From contig JALDRC010000010.1 in the NCBI GenBank assembly GCA_031316115.1, positions 1-64,000 of the forward strand: DNA of 64,000 nucleotides. The letters are read 5' to 3'. Source of the DNA: Nitrososphaeraceae archaeon (lineage in GTDB: Archaea > Thermoproteota > Nitrososphaeria > Nitrososphaerales > Nitrososphaeraceae). Numbering within the stretch: the first letter of the stretch is position 1; each line of letters starts with the position of its first letter. Shown piece by piece: positions 1 to 8,846 of this stretch. The notes beneath the pieces are model-generated. The model made no database searches. It was given only the letters and a program-made list of their open reading frames with translations, and was not told the DNA's origin. The position numbers and the translations under genes were made by a program.

Positions 1-224
1 TTCCCATCAATTCTTGATATATGATGTAATTTTATAATACATTTCATGCTAAATAAATTTTTTTGTAAATCTTTCGGCGCCGAAAAATGTATAATTTCAT
101 AAATCAAAAGTTTTACTAAATAAGATCTTATCATGATTGATGAAAGAGAATCTTTTACTATTTTTTTCCTTTTAACACATATACCACATGTAAATCCTGA
201 TATCCTTGATATAATTTTTCCATC

Positions 225-311
225 TTTCTCTGGAATAAATTTGGTTTCAGGATGTGACAAATTATTTTGACGTCGTCACATGAGAAAAATATTTTGGAAC
301 TAGAGAGGAAA
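225..311. repeat. Hairpin repeat, copy 1
   Basis: This is the first of three diverged copies of an approximately 80-90 bp imperfect inverted repeat; the others are at 1495-1571 and 1629-1720. The arms start with a TTTCTCTGG-like box, run through AAATTT and end at a central GATGTGAC / GTCACATGAG pair. The rest of positions 1-468 shows no gene. The copies bracket the transporter gene at 469-1443, this one lying downstream of it. The function is unknown; a small non-autonomous element or an RNA hairpin are both possible. Confidence 0.6.
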
Positions 312-468
312 TAACTTTTTAAATATTAAATACAATTGTTGCAAATGCTAAACATTCATTATCTCTACTCAACGTTTAAAATAATAAACTACTTTTGGTC
401 TTTTCATTTATCTTAAAATTTCTTTGGTAATGAGAATATAATAGATTAGTATAACAAGTCCGTATTTA

Positions 469-1443
469 TCAATCGTATATTTTCTTTTTCAAATAAAAAA
501 TCTTTTTCATAGGTATTATCATACTATAATAGGACAAATTATAAAATGCTGCCAAAGCAGCTACTTCATTTCCAAAGAATTTAGATGCAAATACCACTAT
601 TAGTATATTATTTACATAACTCATAATTACAAAGGCTGCAATTCTAAATGACTTGTCTTTTTTATCAAAAAGAAATGCAGAAACATAACCTATTAGTCCA
701 TATATAATATATAATGCAAATGCTGCAATACTCATTGTTATTACAAATGAGTACTGAGAAAAAAAGTAATTAGAATATTTTGCAAATATTCCAAAATTTA
801 TAAATGATATCAAAATCAATGAAAGAATAAAAGATTTTTCTTCTATTTTCTTTGCTAATTTTGGAGCTTTTCTTTTTGTAAACCAACCTGCAAATAAAGG
901 CAAAAAAAGTGCTTCTGCTAACAATATCATCATATTCGCAATAGGTATTTCAAATTTAGACACATCAACTAAAAGAAATACAAGTGAAGGCAAAATAAAT
1001 GGCACAGCAATAGATGTTAAAATTATCATTCCAACAACAAATGGCAACCTATTATTGCTTTTTTCAAATACATTGATTACAAATGGTGCACCAAGCCCTG
1101 TAGATATTCCTGAAAGTAAAAGTACAGAAAGTGCCAAAGAAGGATAAATTATATTTGTAACTGCATATAATATGATAGGAATTGCGATAAGCTTAATAAT
1201 TGTAAATATTATAACCAACAGAGGCTTTTTAATTATAAATGCTAATTGTTGCGGATCCATTCTTATAAGATTTAGAAATAATAAAAATCCTAACCATATC
1301 AAAAGAAATGGTTCAAAAATAATTCCAAAAGAGGGTAAAAATATTCCTATTGCCATAGAAAATGCAATTACAATAAGAAGAATAGAGTCATCCTTACCTC
1401 CTGATTGAGATGATGAAGATTGTGATTTTTGATTATTTGGCAA
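469..1443 (-). CDS. Bile acid:sodium symporter / ACR3-like (BASS superfamily) membrane transporter
   Basis: This is a 324-residue polytopic membrane protein with a hydrophilic Ser/Gln-rich N-terminus followed by about nine or ten hydrophobic helices. The segment LLLSGISTGLGAPFV and the later SYVNNILIVVFA stretch resemble the crossover regions of the BASS/ACR3 fold, and the length fits the family. Such proteins move organic anions or arsenite across the cytoplasmic membrane, usually driven by ions; the substrate cannot be read from the sequence. The frame opens with TTG at 1443; an internal ATG (Met-30, before AIGIF) is an alternative start that would remove the polar leader. No co-directional partner gene lies nearby. 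Hairpin repeats flank the gene on both sides. The superfamily assignment is fairly secure, the subfamily is not. Confidence 0.65.
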   Translation of the reverse strand: MPNNQKSQSSSSQSGGKDDSILLIVIAFSMAIGIFLPSFGIIFEPFLLIWLGFLLFLNLIRMDPQQLAFIIKKPLLVIIFTIIKLIAIPIILYAVTNIIYPSLALSVLLLSGISTGLGAPFVINVFEKSNNRLPFVVGMIILTSIAVPFILPSLVFLLVDVSKFEIPIANMMILLAEALFLPLFAGWFTKRKAPKLAKKIEEKSFILSLILISFINFGIFAKYSNYFFSQYSFVITMSIAAFALYIIYGLIGYVSAFLFDKKDKSFRIAAFVIMSYVNNILIVVFASKFFGNEVAALAAFYNLSYYSMIIPMKKIFYLKKKIYD

Positions 1444-1494
1444 TTCTATCTAAATTACAAATTATTCATATAATCATATGAATATTATTTTTAT

Positions 1495-1571
1495 TCTTCT
1501 CTCTGGGGTAAATTTGGGTTCAGCATGTGACAGCTGCTCTCACATGAAGAAACAATTTCAGGGGTAGAGAG
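1495..1571. repeat. Hairpin repeat, copy 2
   Basis: This is the best-preserved copy of the inverted repeat seen at 225-311 and 1629-1720. The outer arms are CTCTCTGGGG and a CTCTCT complement near 1565-1571, and the inner arms are CATGTGA / TCACATG around a short CAGCTGC-like loop. It lies about 50 bp upstream of the transporter start. Confidence 0.6.
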
Positions 1572-1628
1572 ACTATTTTTTATTATTTTAAAAATTCTTT
1601 ATAATTGAATTACATTATTATCATTATT

Positions 1629-1720
1629 TTTTTCTCTGTCTTTGGGGTAAATTCGTTTTCAAATTCTGACGATCAGTGTCACTTGATGAAAATATTTTAG
1701 AGTAAGAGGGAGAGAAGAAA
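1629..1720. repeat. Hairpin repeat, copy 3
   Basis: This is the third, most diverged copy. It keeps TTTGGGGTAAATTC, the GTGTCACTTGATGAAAATATTTTAG-type right arm (read in parts) and a purine-rich end that can pair with TTTTTCTCTG. It sits between the transporter and the Excalibur gene. Confidence 0.5.
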
Positions 1721-1789
1721 TATTTTTTATAGTTCTGTTAGCATACAATAACAACCAGTCATGGAAAGTAGGGTAATAATTATTTCATT

Positions 1790-2011
1790 TTGATGATTAT
1801 ACTGGTGTCAAGTCTAGTTTTCTCTTTCTTTTTTGCTACAAAAACAGAAGCACAATTTAGTGATTGTGATTCTTCATATCCAGATGTATGTATACCTTCC
1901 CCACCTCCAGATCTAAATTGTGGAGATATTCAAGATAAAGGATTCACAGTTTTGCCACCAGATCCTCATGGATTCGATCGTGATGGAGATGGTGTAGGAT
2001 GTGACTCATAA
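1790..2011 (+). CDS. Small secreted Excalibur-domain protein
   Basis: This 73-residue protein has an N-terminal hydrophobic signal segment (about residues 1-20, ending near TEAQ) and a mature part rich in Cys, Pro and Asp. It ends in DRDGDGVGCDS. Together with the upstream NCGDI and DPHGF blocks this matches the Excalibur extracellular calcium-binding module, whose DxDxDGxxC loop resembles an EF-hand loop. Start options are TTG at 1790 or ATG at 1793; both give the same signal peptide. The next gene, 33 bp downstream on the same strand, is a staphylococcal-nuclease-like protein. In many bacteria Excalibur and this nuclease fold are fused in one polypeptide, so the pair probably works together outside the membrane. 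The domain call is confident; the partnership is inferred. Confidence 0.75.
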   Translation: MMIILVSSLVFSFFFATKTEAQFSDCDSSYPDVCIPSPPPDLNCGDIQDKGFTVLPPDPHGFDRDGDGVGCDS

Positions 2012-2044
2012 CCATATTATATTGTCCAAATACAATATTTTTAA

Positions 2045-2506
2045 TTGGATAAGAAAAAATATCTCGTAATATTTTCAATAATTATAGTAACTATTTTGGC
2101 TGTTGTTGTTCTATCTGTATCGAATCTATATACTGTCCCAGAAGAACAAGACAATAATATAGAATTAGAAGGTATAGTAAATCATGTAGTTGATGGGGAT
2201 ACTCTAGATATTAATAAAGTTAGAGTACGATTAGCGTTAGTTGATACTCCGGAACGTGAACAGTATGGATATGAAGAAGCAAAGGAGTTTGTCAAGAATT
2301 TATGTCTAAATAAGAAAGGCAAAGTTGATATTGATGATGGTCAGCGTAGAGGAGATAGTTATGGAAGAGAAATAGGTGTCGTGTATTGTGATGGCATAAA
2401 TATCAATAAAGCATTGGTGGAAAACAACTTGGCAAAAATCTATATTCGATATTGTGACGTTTCTGAATTTGCCAATGAGGAGTGGGCTATAAAGTATTGC
2501 AGTTAG
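2045..2506 (+). CDS. Membrane-anchored staphylococcal nuclease-like (SNase/thermonuclease) protein
   Basis: This is a 153-residue protein with an N-terminal membrane anchor or signal (residues 5-27) followed by one SNase (OB-fold) domain. The catalytic landmarks are visible: DGDT at 50-53, VRLALVDTPE at 61-70 (Arg62, Asp67 and Glu70, equivalent to the known Arg35/Asp40/Glu43), and SYGRE at 105-109 (Arg108, equivalent to Arg87). It should be a calcium-dependent extracellular DNA/RNA phosphodiesterase. Extra cysteines in the C-terminal third (Cys87, 115, 137, 152) could form disulfides. The start is TTG at 2045. It follows the Excalibur gene with a 33-bp gap and probably shares a transcript. 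All key catalytic residues are present, so it looks active. Confidence 0.85.
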   Translation: MDKKKYLVIFSIIIVTILAVVVLSVSNLYTVPEEQDNNIELEGIVNHVVDGDTLDINKVRVRLALVDTPEREQYGYEEAKEFVKNLCLNKKGKVDIDDGQRRGDSYGREIGVVYCDGININKALVENNLAKIYIRYCDVSEFANEEWAIKYCS

Positions 2507-2545
2507 GATAAATGTTTTTATAAATAAGGAATAATTGATGATTAC

Positions 2546-2655
2546 TTACTGTCCCGTTACACAAAAAGAAAAAGGAAAAGAATGTAATTTATTTCATGTA
2601 ACAACTGCATGCAATTCTTTATTTCTATGTATAATAATACAATAGCAAATAAGTA
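2546..2655 (+). pseudogene. Relic of IS6-type transposase 3' end
   Basis: Translation gives broken pieces such as KECNLFHV followed by CNSLFLCIIIQ. These match the C-terminal segment CNLFHVYNWIQFFVSMYNDTI (read in two parts) of the better-preserved transposase fragment at 56789-57229, in the same order but with frameshifts. Only the last 35 codons or so remain and no terminal repeat can be defined. Confidence 0.55.
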
Positions 2656-2730
2656 CTATGACTGATTGAAATGTAAGACTATGAATTGACATAATCTAAA
2701 TACAGTTATTACTTTCATGAATAAAATATT

Positions 2731-3066
2731 CTACTCTTCAACTATTATCAATTTATTATCGATTTCAAATGCTAAACTTTGTTGTTTAAGTTTTTTTCTC
2801 ATTCGATTAGCAGATCTTATCAACTTTGTTTCGTCTAAATAGTTGGAATGTATCTCTACTCTAGTATACTTGATAGGTTCAAATTCGCCTTTGAAATAGC
2901 CGTCAAATTCATAAAGAGACATATTACCATATTCATTTTTCATTTTTTTCATTATTTCTAAATATCCCTGTGTTCTTGGTAGATAGAATTTTATAGAATA
3001 ATCAAAAGTTTTTATTTTAAATTTCTGTTTTATTTCCTTTTTTATTTTTGACCTTGAACTTGACAA
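2731..3066 (-). CDS. Uncharacterised small basic protein
   Basis: This 111-residue soluble protein begins with TTG at 3066. The N-terminal 20 residues are strongly basic (SRSKIKKEIKQKFKIK), the middle is mixed alpha/beta, and a second basic stretch RSANRMRKKLKQQ lies at about 84-96. There is no membrane segment, no cysteine motif and no family that I recognise. It stands alone between two mobile-element or gene relics. The even hydrophobic/polar pattern and the lack of a convincing opposite-strand frame favour a real gene. A nucleic-acid-binding role would fit the charge but is speculation. Confidence 0.5.
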   Translation of the reverse strand: MSSSRSKIKKEIKQKFKIKTFDYSIKFYLPRTQGYLEIMKKMKNEYGNMSLYEFDGYFKGEFEPIKYTRVEIHSNYLDETKLIRSANRMRKKLKQQSLAFEIDNKLIIVEE

Positions 3067-3141
3067 ATGATTATAATTAAAAGTACATAGAGGTTATTAT
3101 AAATTATGTTATAATTCTATGAATGTCATTTTTTAGGGAAA

Positions 3142-3192
3142 ACTATTGAAGCTGTGGCTAAAGATCTTAAACCACTAAACCGTTCTATCTGA
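3142..3192 (+). pseudogene. 3' remnant of a secreted-protein gene like the one at 10773-11363
   Basis: These 17 codons read TIEAVAKDLKPLNRSI and stop. The intact gene at 10773-11363 ends TIDAVAKDLEPLNRSTTE. The nucleotide match is high and continues about 35 bp past the stop into a TTTATATCTGCCA-like tail also seen after 11363. A short hairpin (CTGCCAATGATGGCAG, about 3216-3231) follows, then a T-rich run. It is the scar of a lost paralogue or a partial duplication. Confidence 0.75.
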
Positions 3193-3372
3193 GTAATAAA
3201 CCTATATTTATATCTGCCAATGATGGCAGAGTTTATTTTGTTAAAACTAATTGTATAAAAGTTGTAACAATATTAGACAAAAATAGTTAATGTAGTTAAA
3301 AAATATAGATTATAAATATATATATCTATATTTATTTTTGGATAGGTTAAAGTTGGTTAATACCTAGTGTTG

Positions 3373-3948
3373 TTAGTATTTGAAGTCTGAAGCGTCTCTA
3401 TTAAATGCTTTTATGCAATTGGTATTTGTTTTAATACAAGTCTTTAGATTATCTCTTGTCTGTTGAAGTGCAGTATTATATACTTTCATATTTGATTCTA
3501 TTGTGTTATTTATTAGATTGCTATAATTTAACTGATAATTTGTAAAGTTATTTACCAATGTTGCATAGTTTTGTGCAATTTTTTGTGGATTATAAAAATC
3601 CCATATACCATTTTTATCTACTTGTGACTGAAAATAGCCTACTACTTCTTTTTCTGATTCAATAAAGTCAGAGGCAATATCTTGTATAGTTCGAATTGTT
3701 TGTTCTTGATATTCGGAAACGCGCTCTGCGTACTTTGGAATTTCTCTCATAGCTTCGTCTGTGCTTTTTTTAACATTATGTAATGTGTTATCTAATGTCT
3801 TGTTTATTACATCTTGTTGTTGATTAATGGTATTATTATAGTCTCTGTTTGATACTCTCCTATCAAAGTTGGAACTTCTGTTAATATTTTCATCCGTACT
3901 AAATTTGTCTGTATTTATTTCATTTATTTTTTCTTCTTTTGACGACAT
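3373..3948 (-). CDS. Phasin-like amphipathic helical protein
   Basis: This 191-residue soluble protein is predicted from its pattern to be almost entirely helical after a polar Asn/Asp-rich N-terminus (1-50). Residues 50-185 are amphipathic with regularly spaced aromatics and few charges in one face (IPKYAERVSEYQEQTIRTI, then VGYFQSQVD, NYATLVNNFTNYQ). That pattern resembles phasins, the proteins coating polyhydroxyalkanoate granules, and other coiled-coil surface proteins. A shorter protein of the same style is encoded at 54573-54974. ATG start at 3948. No polymer synthase gene is in the window, so the phasin idea rests on composition only; a generic coiled-coil protein is the alternative. 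Confidence 0.5.
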   Translation of the reverse strand: MSSKEEKINEINTDKFSTDENINRSSNFDRRVSNRDYNNTINQQQDVINKTLDNTLHNVKKSTDEAMREIPKYAERVSEYQEQTIRTIQDIASDFIESEKEVVGYFQSQVDKNGIWDFYNPQKIAQNYATLVNNFTNYQLNYSNLINNTIESNMKVYNTALQQTRDNLKTCIKTNTNCIKAFNRDASDFKY

Positions 3949-4952
3949 ATATTAGTTATATGTCAACAAAGTATATAAGCTAAGGTAAGGTTTGGTGTGT
4001 ATAATCACCTTGTGTATCTTTAACCCATTTATTGTATATTGTCCATTTAAGTAAAATTAAAAACTAAATTTATACGTATATCCAAATCTAAATGCAGAAT
4101 TTAGAATTGCAATTAATAAAACTTTTACAATTAGTCATATATCCGTTGAAACTCAATCAGATAGTTATCATATTTGATTCAAATTATTTGATACGGGGTC
4201 ATAATTATTATTCTATTTGCATAATTAATAAAAATCATTAAATTTTTTTCTAGTTCCAAGTTGTTATCTTTGTTGCATACATGTTTAGTCATTTTGAGTA
4301 TATTTTATCAAATAGATGTTTTAAAAAAAAAGTTGAACCCCATAATCAGATCGCGAATTTATTCTCTGAACTATCTAAATAATTCAATTTAAGACGATGT
4401 TTATCTCCTGTTATAAATAAAAAATTGATATTATTTTTTATAATGGTATATTTATAAATATAAACAAAAGCCTGTAACCATTGATGTAAAATAAATATAT
4501 TTTATCTTTTTCCTTTTAATTTACAGACATAACAGTAACTAAAACATTAGTTCTGTCTTCGTTAGTTCATTTGTTCAATCAGGTTTTTCGAAGTGATAAT
4601 GTAACCATATTTTTTATATTCTAACAAGTAGATGTTTACGGATACAGCTTAAATCAGAATAAATAAAATATCATTAAATTTAACTAGAACCCAATTATTA
4701 GGTCAAATTTGTTTCATATTCCAAACCACATTTTAATAGACAAGTTCAAAATCTATTTGGAGGGGTATAAATGTGATAGGGTTAAAAGTATTCTTGTACA
4801 ACTTTTTTCAGGTTACACAAGTTAGCTCATAATTTATTATAGCAGAATATCAGATTATATAAATGAATTGTCCAAATCATAAAAACGAATTATAGGGATT
4901 AGTATGACTATTTTAATTCTTCTGCTAAAAAATATTAACTTGATATTTTTTT
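3949..4952. other. Gene-poor AT-rich stretch with one dispersed repeat
   Basis: I see no supportable gene here. Positions 4190-4224 carry a motif (GGTCATAATTATTATTC) that recurs with two mismatches over 27 bp at 9818-9850 near the tandem array; flanking bases are partly conserved as well. It could be the end of an eroded mobile element. Confidence 0.4.
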
Positions 4953-5618
4953 TTATTTTATCAGTTTTTGCTTCATTTGGTCAAATTCCTTTTCAGTGAT
5001 TATTCCATCTTCTCTCATCTTTGCAAGTTTTAACAACTCATCTGTAACTGATACAGATTTGTTGGATGTATTATTTTTAGGTATTTCTAAATTAGTATCG
5101 TATTTTTGTTTTTTTGAAGGTATTGATTTAGTATTAGTATGCATTCCTGAACGAATTATTTCTATTAAATCTTCTGCCTTATCCTTTGGAATAGCTTCGA
5201 TAATTCCTTCCTGATCATTTTCACCTTTTACTATACTATCTGCTATCCCTAGCTTGGTTGAACTCATTAATCCTGGTGCTTCAAACTTTATTGTAGATGA
5301 TAATAAACCCTTTTCAAGTTTTAGACTTGTAATTACATCGTAAGGAATATCCACAACATTTGATTTTATTCCTAGCATGTACGGATCTCGTATTATTATT
5401 CTTCTATCTGTTGCATAAATGGTATTTGGTGTAAAATATGATCCTCCTGGTTTTAATTTTGATTGTCTTGCAACAAGCAGTACCTTCTCATCTGGATTTA
5501 ACATTTCACTTATTTTATCAACTTCGTCTAAATCATCTTGATCTAAAATTTTTTTATCAATGTTTTGAGAATTTCTATCCTTCTCCTCTTTCTCCATATC
5601 CTCATCTCCAAAAATCAT
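4953..5618 (-). CDS. PH-like domain protein with C-terminal SHOCT motif
   Basis: This 221-residue soluble protein starts with about 35 acidic/polar residues. A bacterial-type PH domain follows at roughly 38-155: EKVLLVARQSKL, then TPNTIYATDRRIIIRD, VVDIPYDVITSLKLEKG and the final PKDKAEDLIEIIRSG helix. After a polar Ser/Thr/Asn linker, the last 30 residues (DELLKLAKMREDGIITEKEF) form a SHOCT motif, a short alpha-helical oligomerisation unit commonly found at C-termini. Such PH-SHOCT proteins are thought to act at membranes or as assembly adaptors, with no known enzymatic role. ATG at 5618; Met-8 is an alternative. It stands alone. Confidence 0.75.
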   Translation of the reverse strand: MIFGDEDMEKEEKDRNSQNIDKKILDQDDLDEVDKISEMLNPDEKVLLVARQSKLKPGGSYFTPNTIYATDRRIIIRDPYMLGIKSNVVDIPYDVITSLKLEKGLLSSTIKFEAPGLMSSTKLGIADSIVKGENDQEGIIEAIPKDKAEDLIEIIRSGMHTNTKSIPSKKQKYDTNLEIPKNNTSNKSVSVTDELLKLAKMREDGIITEKEFDQMKQKLIK

Positions 5619-5820
5619 ATTAAAATATCTTGTTTATTTCTATTATTTGTTAAATTGGTAAAAAACTATAACAAGAACCATTTTATATAATGTAATACAA
5701 GAATTATCTATATAGATAATGAGGTTAAATTAGATCAAAAGCATTTGTCCTTACAGTTGTATATTCAGATAAAATATATTCTTTTTGCTATATGGTAATA
5801 TCATGAAATCCATATGCCAT

Positions 5821-5877
5821 GCATGCCAAAAATAGATAAAGATGTTAAAGAATTATCAGAATACAATGTAGAAAGGT
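5821..5877 (+). other. Possible micro-ORF or relic related to the 20818 frame
   Basis: ATG at 5821 opens 18 codons reading DKDVKELSEYNVER and a stop. The core KELSEYNVE resembles KELSEHDVE in the small frame at 20818-20985. It may be a truncated copy of the same small gene. The evidence is only this short match. Confidence 0.3.
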
Positions 5878-5907
5878 AGAATAACAAATAATTATTTGTT
5901 ATACATA

Positions 5908-6732
5908 TTATTCTTTACCAAGAAGTGTTTGCTTCATCATTTTCATAACAGCTGCATCACCTTTTTCTCTTTTAACAGAGTATATTTGTTCTGCATCTTT
6001 TCCTGAAAGGTAACGTAGTCTACCAGATTCGTCAATAGCTGCAGAAAAAATTGTCTCAGCTATCATTTCTGGAGTACTAGCGTTTTCAGAAGACATGAAA
6101 GACTTTATGTTTTCTTGCATATTTTTTATCTCTGAATCATAATCTGTCATAGTATCATTTTTAGCCAACTCCATTGCACTACCAAAATTAGTCTTAACTG
6201 CTCCTGGCTCAATTATCTTTACACGTATTCCAAATTGTTCCAGTTCAAAAGCAATTGATTCAGAGAATCCTTCTAATGCAAATTTTGTACTATGATACAA
6301 ACTAAGATATGGTAGAGTTACCAAACCACCAACAGAAGTCAGATTAATAAATAAACCATTTTTATTTTTCTTAAAATGTGGTAAAATTTCTCTTGTTATG
6401 TTCATAACTCCAAACAAATTTGTTTGAAATTCACGTTGAATTTGGTCTTTTGATAATGCTTCAAAAGGACCCATTAATCCATATCCTGCATTATTAAGTA
6501 CTACGTCTACAACTCCAAATTCATTAACAACATCAATTACTGCCTGTTTTATTGAATCCTCATTTATAACATCTAATTGAAAAATTTTGATATTTGGAAT
6601 GTTCTCTAAATCTTTACCTTTTTTTATTGTCCTCATTGTAGCTGCTACATTCCAACCCTTGTTTGCAAAATATTTGGCAGTTGCTTTTCCAATTCCAGAA
6701 CTTGTTCCTGTAATTAATATTGTTTTGCTCAT
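5908..6732 (-). CDS. Short-chain dehydrogenase/reductase (classical SDR)
   Basis: This is a 274-residue Rossmann-fold oxidoreductase of the classical SDR type. The cofactor motif is TGTSSGIG (residues 8-15), the NNAG motif is at 80-83, catalytic Ser133 is in LTSVGG, and Tyr146/Lys150 are in YHSTK. The PG motif EPGAVKTNF lies at about 175-183. Arg34 after the second strand (ATMRT) suggests NADP(H) preference. The substrate is unknown; the extended C-terminus with SSENASTPEMIAETI is typical of SDRs that act on ketones or aldehydes. Complete and apparently intact, ATG start at 6732, monocistronic with about 380 bp of gene-free sequence upstream (6733-7110). Confidence 0.9.
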   Translation of the reverse strand: MSKTILITGTSSGIGKATAKYFANKGWNVAATMRTIKKGKDLENIPNIKIFQLDVINEDSIKQAVIDVVNEFGVVDVVLNNAGYGLMGPFEALSKDQIQREFQTNLFGVMNITREILPHFKKNKNGLFINLTSVGGLVTLPYLSLYHSTKFALEGFSESIAFELEQFGIRVKIIEPGAVKTNFGSAMELAKNDTMTDYDSEIKNMQENIKSFMSSENASTPEMIAETIFSAAIDESGRLRYLSGKDAEQIYSVKREKGDAAVMKMMKQTLLGKE

Positions 6733-7110
6733 ATTGATTTTTAGTCAATCCGTCTTATGAAGATTTTTGTATTTATTTTCAAAAAATCATGTACTAATTC
6801 TAAAAATTATAATTGGTTTGTACTATTCTAAGAATCTAAAGTATAGATTCTAAACCAAGATGAAGGAGATGGAAAAATCATACAAAAACTATTACGGCTA
6901 TTCCAAAAATTTAAAAGTCTGATCTGCGAGAAAAAAGTCTCATACACATGAATGACTTTTAACTTTATCGATACAATATAATCATAAAATTTTGTTCATT
7001 CATAAATAAGTTTCTAATTGGAATAATAATAATTACTCCCACAAATATAATTAATAATTCTTTAAACATATCCATATAATCATTAGATTTACGCTATTAC
7101 GCTATTTCAA

Positions 7111-7890
7111 TCACATTTTATCAAGCCAGTAAGATTTAAACTTCTTTTTATATAAAAAAATTATTATGGTAAAAAGAAAAACTGCCTCAGATACGAGCAT
7201 AATCGATAAATTTAGGTTGGGTAAAAAGTTAGGAAAAAGCAATAATTCTCTCAGGATTGTTAACCCCTGAGTCAATGGTAGAACATAAACAAAATGGTCA
7301 AAAGGAGATGGGAAAAATTCTACAGGAAAGAAGACACCAGAAGACAATCCAAATATAGTAGTTGTTATAAATCCTATGCTTTTCATATCTTTTATATGTG
7401 TATGAGAAATAAGAATAATAATTGCTATTTCAAAATGAACAATTATTATCAACAAGAAAACTAGAAAAGCAATAAAAATTTGATTAAGAAAAACAGAAAA
7501 ATCATAGAGTAAAACTGCAGTTAATAATATGCAAGCTCCGATAATCATTGCAATAGAAAATGTAGCTACTAAACTTGACCATATTAATACGCTTTCTCCT
7601 CTTGGCGAGGTTATTATACTTTTAATTGCAGGAGCATCTTCCTTTATTGAACTTGGAAATTTACCTAAAATAAAACTTACTATCCTCCACAAAAAAATTC
7701 CCAATACAAGAAATTCGATATATCTTATTTGATGATTGTATAAAGTTATTGTAATATGTTCCTCTCTCAAATATAAAAAAATAATTAACCATAACACTGG
7801 TTGTAATATTGTTGTAAAAGTGCTTAGTGAAAATGAAAGGTTGTTTAGTATTTTTTTCCTAGTTAATAATAAGAAAGCATTAATGGGCAT
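7111..7890 (-). CDS. ABC-2 type transporter permease
   Basis: This 259-residue integral membrane protein has about six hydrophobic helices, in the layout of ABC-2 exporters: a short cytosolic N-terminus (LTRKKILNNLSFSLST), helices near 25-45, 60-80, 100-125, 135-160, 170-190 and 225-248, and a basic C-terminus. It should form the channel of an efflux system for a drug, lipid or polysaccharide; the cargo cannot be inferred. ATG at 7890 lies inside the last codons of the ATPase gene (11-bp overlap with 7880-8809), a clear sign of translational coupling. Confidence 0.8.
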   Translation of the reverse strand: MPINAFLLLTRKKILNNLSFSLSTFTTILQPVLWLIIFLYLREEHITITLYNHQIRYIEFLVLGIFLWRIVSFILGKFPSSIKEDAPAIKSIITSPRGESVLIWSSLVATFSIAMIIGACILLTAVLLYDFSVFLNQIFIAFLVFLLIIIVHFEIAIIILISHTHIKDMKSIGFITTTIFGLSSGVFFPVEFFPSPFDHFVYVLPLTQGLTILRELLLFPNFLPNLNLSIMLVSEAVFLFTIIIFLYKKKFKSYWLDKM

Positions 7891-8809
7891 TAATTACTTC
7901 TCCAATTAATTTGTCAAGATTTGGTTCTTTACTAATGATTTTTTTAATCTTTAGTCCTCTATTTCCTAATGTGTTAATAATAGATGAAATGTCACCATCT
8001 TCTTTTAAATAAACATGAACTGATTTTTGACTTAAATATGTATTTTCAATACCGGGTAAAGTTTGTAATATTTCATCTGCCAACAGTCTATTAGATGTTT
8101 TTAGAATAAATGCGTTTTTGAATTCCTTTGTATTTTTTATTAGATTTTCGACAGATTGATACTTGATGATTTTTCCATCTTTCATAATAATTATATCATC
8201 AATTAAATTAGAATATAGAGATGCATGATGAGAAACAATTATGATTGATTTTCCTTCTTCTTTATGTTTACAAAGTATCTTTACCAAGGTTTTTTTTGAT
8301 TTATTATCCAAGAAAGATGAAGGCTCATCCAATAAAAGAATTTTGAAATCACTTATTAATGCCCTACAAAGATCAACCTTCCTTTTAGTTCCTAAAGATA
8401 GGTTACTGATAAATTTATTCTTGTCATGTATAATTTCAAAATCTCGTAATATGTCATTTGATTTTGTATCTGCTTCCTTGGCACTCTTGCCTCTTAGAAA
8501 TAAAAAAAAACGCAAGTTATTTACAACTGACATATTGGAAAAAAGAGAAGGCTCATTCCAGACACAGCCTATATAAGATTTAATTTTTTTAAAATTGGAA
8601 TTTAAATCATACCCTAAGAATATAGTATTTCCCTCAGAGGGAGAAATAATACCTGATAGAATATTAATTAAAGTTGATTTACCTGCACCTGATGGCCCAG
8701 CTATTAGTGTTACTTTTCCTTCTAAAAACTTGTAATTTATATTCTTGACAACCCAACGGTCATGATATTTTTTTCCTATATTATTACATTCTATTACTGG
8801 ATATATGAA
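7880..8809 (-). CDS. ABC transporter ATP-binding subunit without a canonical start
   Basis: Read from just after an in-frame stop at 8812-8810, this frame gives 309 codons. It starts YPVIECNNIGKKYHD and continues through Walker A GPSGAGKST, an ABC signature NLSLGTKRK (the usual SGG is reduced to SLG), Walker B ILLLDEPSS and the switch histidine in IIIVSHHA. This is a complete nucleotide-binding domain plus a C-terminal extension of about 80 residues. No ATG, GTG or TTG occurs in frame before Walker A; the first canonical start is ATG at 8533, which would delete Walker A. Upstream in another frame the sequence runs out of the tandem array as KLNDFIDKFYESNSYIQ and a stop. Either the 5' end was lost or frameshifted, or an unusual start is used. 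It overlaps the permease gene. Confidence 0.7.
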   Translation of the reverse strand, partial: FIYPVIECNNIGKKYHDRWVVKNINYKFLEGKVTLIAGPSGAGKSTLINILSGIISPSEGNTIFLGYDLNSNFKKIKSYIGCVWNEPSLFSNMSVVNNLRFFLFLRGKSAKEADTKSNDILRDFEIIHDKNKFISNLSLGTKRKVDLCRALISDFKILLLDEPSSFLDNKSKKTLVKILCKHKEEGKSIIIVSHHASLYSNLIDDIIIMKDGKIIKYQSVENLIKNTKEFKNAFILKTSNRLLADEILQTLPGIENTYLSQKSVHVYLKEDGDISSIINTLGNRGLKIKKIISKEPNLDKLIGEVINAH

Positions 8810-8846
8810 TTAGATTCATAAAACTTGTCTATAAAGTCATTCAGTT

